NCBI GenBank assembly: GCA_021325525.1
Contig: JAJPHB010000060.1
Coordinates: 1 to 61,268, forward strand
Direction of reading: 5' to 3'
DNA: 61,268 bases
Source: Alphaproteobacteria bacterium
GTDB lineage: Bacteria > Pseudomonadota > Alphaproteobacteria > ATCC43930 > CGMCC-115725
Made by a program: the position numbers and the translations under genes
Notes under the pieces: model-generated
The model's input: the letters and a program-made list of their open reading frames with translations, nothing else
Told to the model about the DNA's origin: nothing
Databases searched by the model: none
Part shown: positions 60,133-61,268 of the stretch, piece by piece
Position numbering within the stretch: position 1 is the first letter of the stretch
How the letters are laid out: each line of letters opens with the position of its first letter

Positions 60133-60152
60133 CCGGGGACAGGAGGAGTGCC

Positions 60153-61097
60153 ATGACCCCTATCGAACTCAGCCACCCCGCCTTTCACGACGAAGAGGCT
60201 GCCCGTCAGTATCTCGAAAGCGTGCGCTGGCCCGATGGCCCGTTCTGCCCCTTCTGCGGCCTTTTCGATCACGTCAGGGCCCTGGGCGGCAAAAGCATGG
60301 GGCCGGGCTGGTACCACTGCACGGAATGCCGGAAGAAGTTCACGGTAAGGGTCGGCTCGCTCTTCGAGCGCAGCCATATTCCGCTTCACAAGTGGCTCAT
60401 GGGCTTTCGCCTCATGGCATCGAGCAAGAAAGGCGTCTCCGCGCACCAGCTCCACCGCACCCTCAACATCACTTACAAGTCGGCTTGGTTCCTCGCGCAC
60501 AGGATTAGGGAAGCCATGCGTGAGAGCGGCCCCGGCCCGCTTGGTGGCGAAGGGAAGGTGGTCGAGGCTGACGAAACCTTCTTCGGCGCGCCTGACTACG
60601 TGTTTGTGAACGGCAAGGGCTGGCAGACGCGCGGCACCGGCACGAAGTACAAAATCCTCTCGCTGGTCGAGCGCGGCGGTCGTGCCCGCTCGGTCAAGGT
60701 CGAGAACTTGACTAGCGCCGAAATCCGCCACGCCCTCGTCACCAACTTGTCGCGCAAGAGCCGACTGCATACTGACGAGGCTCAGCACTACAAGGCGCCG
60801 GGCCGCGAGTTCGCCAAGCATGAGGCAGTCAATCACTCAGCCGAGGAATACGCACGCGGCGATGTGACGACCAACACCGTCGAAGGCTACTTCTCCATCT
60901 TCAAGCGCGGCATGAAGGGCATCTACCAGCATTGTTCCGAGAAGCATTTGCAGCGGTATCTGCACGAGTTCGATTTCCGCTACAGCAATCGTTCCGCTCT
61001 CGGTGTCGAGGATACTGAGCGCACCGCGCTCGCGATCCGCGGTGCGGACTGCAAGCGGTTGACGTACCGGCAACCTCGTAAGCGGGCGAACGGCTAA
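60153..61097 (+). CDS. IS1595-family (ISXO2-like) transposase
   Basis: A 314-residue complete transposase. The N-terminal zinc ribbon has Cys32, Cys35 (CPFC) and Cys56, Cys59 (CTEC), with a helix-turn-helix-like region to about 120. The catalytic domain shows VVEADETFFGAP (Asp140), HTDEAQHYK (Asp208) and NTVEGYFSIFKRG (Glu244 and neighbouring Asn), as in the ISXO2 group. AGGAGG lies 6 bases before the ATG. Terminal inverted repeats could not be identified by eye. It is intact, so it may be active. Confidence 0.9.
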   Translation: MTPIELSHPAFHDEEAARQYLESVRWPDGPFCPFCGLFDHVRALGGKSMGPGWYHCTECRKKFTVRVGSLFERSHIPLHKWLMGFRLMASSKKGVSAHQLHRTLNITYKSAWFLAHRIREAMRESGPGPLGGEGKVVEADETFFGAPDYVFVNGKGWQTRGTGTKYKILSLVERGGRARSVKVENLTSAEIRHALVTNLSRKSRLHTDEAQHYKAPGREFAKHEAVNHSAEEYARGDVTTNTVEGYFSIFKRGMKGIYQHCSEKHLQRYLHEFDFRYSNRSALGVEDTERTALAIRGADCKRLTYRQPRKRANG

Positions 61098-61238
61098 GCC
61101 GCGCCTAACACGCAAACAGTTCCGGGCATTGCTGGCGCGGATTCGACGCGACGCGGAATCTTAGGCCATGAACTCATAAAGGGGATTCCCTCGAGGGCGG
61201 CGATGTGATTCAAGCTTCCAAACTGCAGGAGTTTGATC

Positions 61239-61268
61239 ATGCGCCGGTACGAGCTGACGGAATTCGAA
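61239..61268 (+). CDS. IS5-family transposase, N-terminal start only (runs off the window)
   Basis: The ten codons visible read MRRYELTEFE, the usual beginning of IS5-family (IS427-like) transposases. AGGAG lies 7 bases before the ATG. The region 61150-61230 contains a non-coding lead-in with a partial inverted repeat (GGAATC ... GATTCC), which may be part of the element's left end. The rest of the gene is outside the window. Confidence 0.55.
   Translation, partial: MRRYELTEFE

Overview
The window is high-GC, gene-dense DNA from an alphaproteobacterium, most probably of the order Hyphomicrobiales (Rhizobiales). The main grounds are a division and cell-wall (dcw) cluster in alphaproteobacterial order, an FtsZ tail ending in [10 protein letters not shown], the downstream order lpxC, bamD, recN, ligA, an rnpB gene placed between ampD and mraZ, paired DUF1127 genes, and a haem/2Fe-2S class III adenylate cyclase of a kind known from rhizobia. 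The genus cannot be read from the sequence.

Layout. Positions 1-8.9 kb (minus strand) hold a dipeptide ABC transporter operon (dppA-B-C-D-F) with an M20 amidohydrolase at its end; a BASS-type transporter and a hot-dog thioesterase lie upstream of it. From 9 to 26 kb there is a mixed set of housekeeping and accessory genes: a diguanylate cyclase, a GNAT acetyltransferase with an ArsB/NhaD-like permease, uvrD, a DUF2817 peptidase-like protein, an acyltransferase 3, prmA, two DUF1127 small proteins, aminopeptidase P, an IS1595 remnant, a 2OG-Fe(II) oxygenase, a chemoreceptor and a thiamine-diphosphate enzyme. From 26 to 50.3 kb, all on the minus strand, runs the large block mraZ-rsmH-ftsL-ftsI-murE-murF-mraY-murD-ftsW-murG-murC-murB-ddl-ftsQ-ftsA-ftsZ-lpxC-bamD-recN-ligA. 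This covers peptidoglycan precursor synthesis, septal synthesis, the Z ring, the first committed step of lipid A synthesis and outer-membrane protein assembly. Most junctions up to ftsA overlap by ATGA, and the first real gaps are ftsA/ftsZ and ftsZ/lpxC. From 50.6 to 53 kb come rnpB, ampD and a DmeF-like metal exporter. From 53 to 58 kb lies a Gld-type ABC cluster (DUF1289, DUF4340, GldG-like, permease, ATPase). From 58 to 61.3 kb are the redox-type adenylate cyclase, an orphan operator-like palindrome, a complete IS1595-family transposase gene, and the first codons of an apparent IS5-family transposase running off the window.

Regulatory signals visible by eye include four TGGGN boxes (plus one degenerate box) at an exact 10-base period over a sigma-70-like promoter upstream of mraZ, as expected for MraZ autoregulation. 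A very stable hairpin separates dppA from dppB. Most unusually, a family of related palindromes (core TGC-N3-GCA inside ATTGTTGC...GCARCAAT) sits about 90-95 bases upstream of two DUF1127 genes and of the 2OG-Fe(II) oxygenase. I read these as one candidate regulon, perhaps under a LysR-type regulator. I saw no CRISPR array, rRNA, tRNA or prophage.
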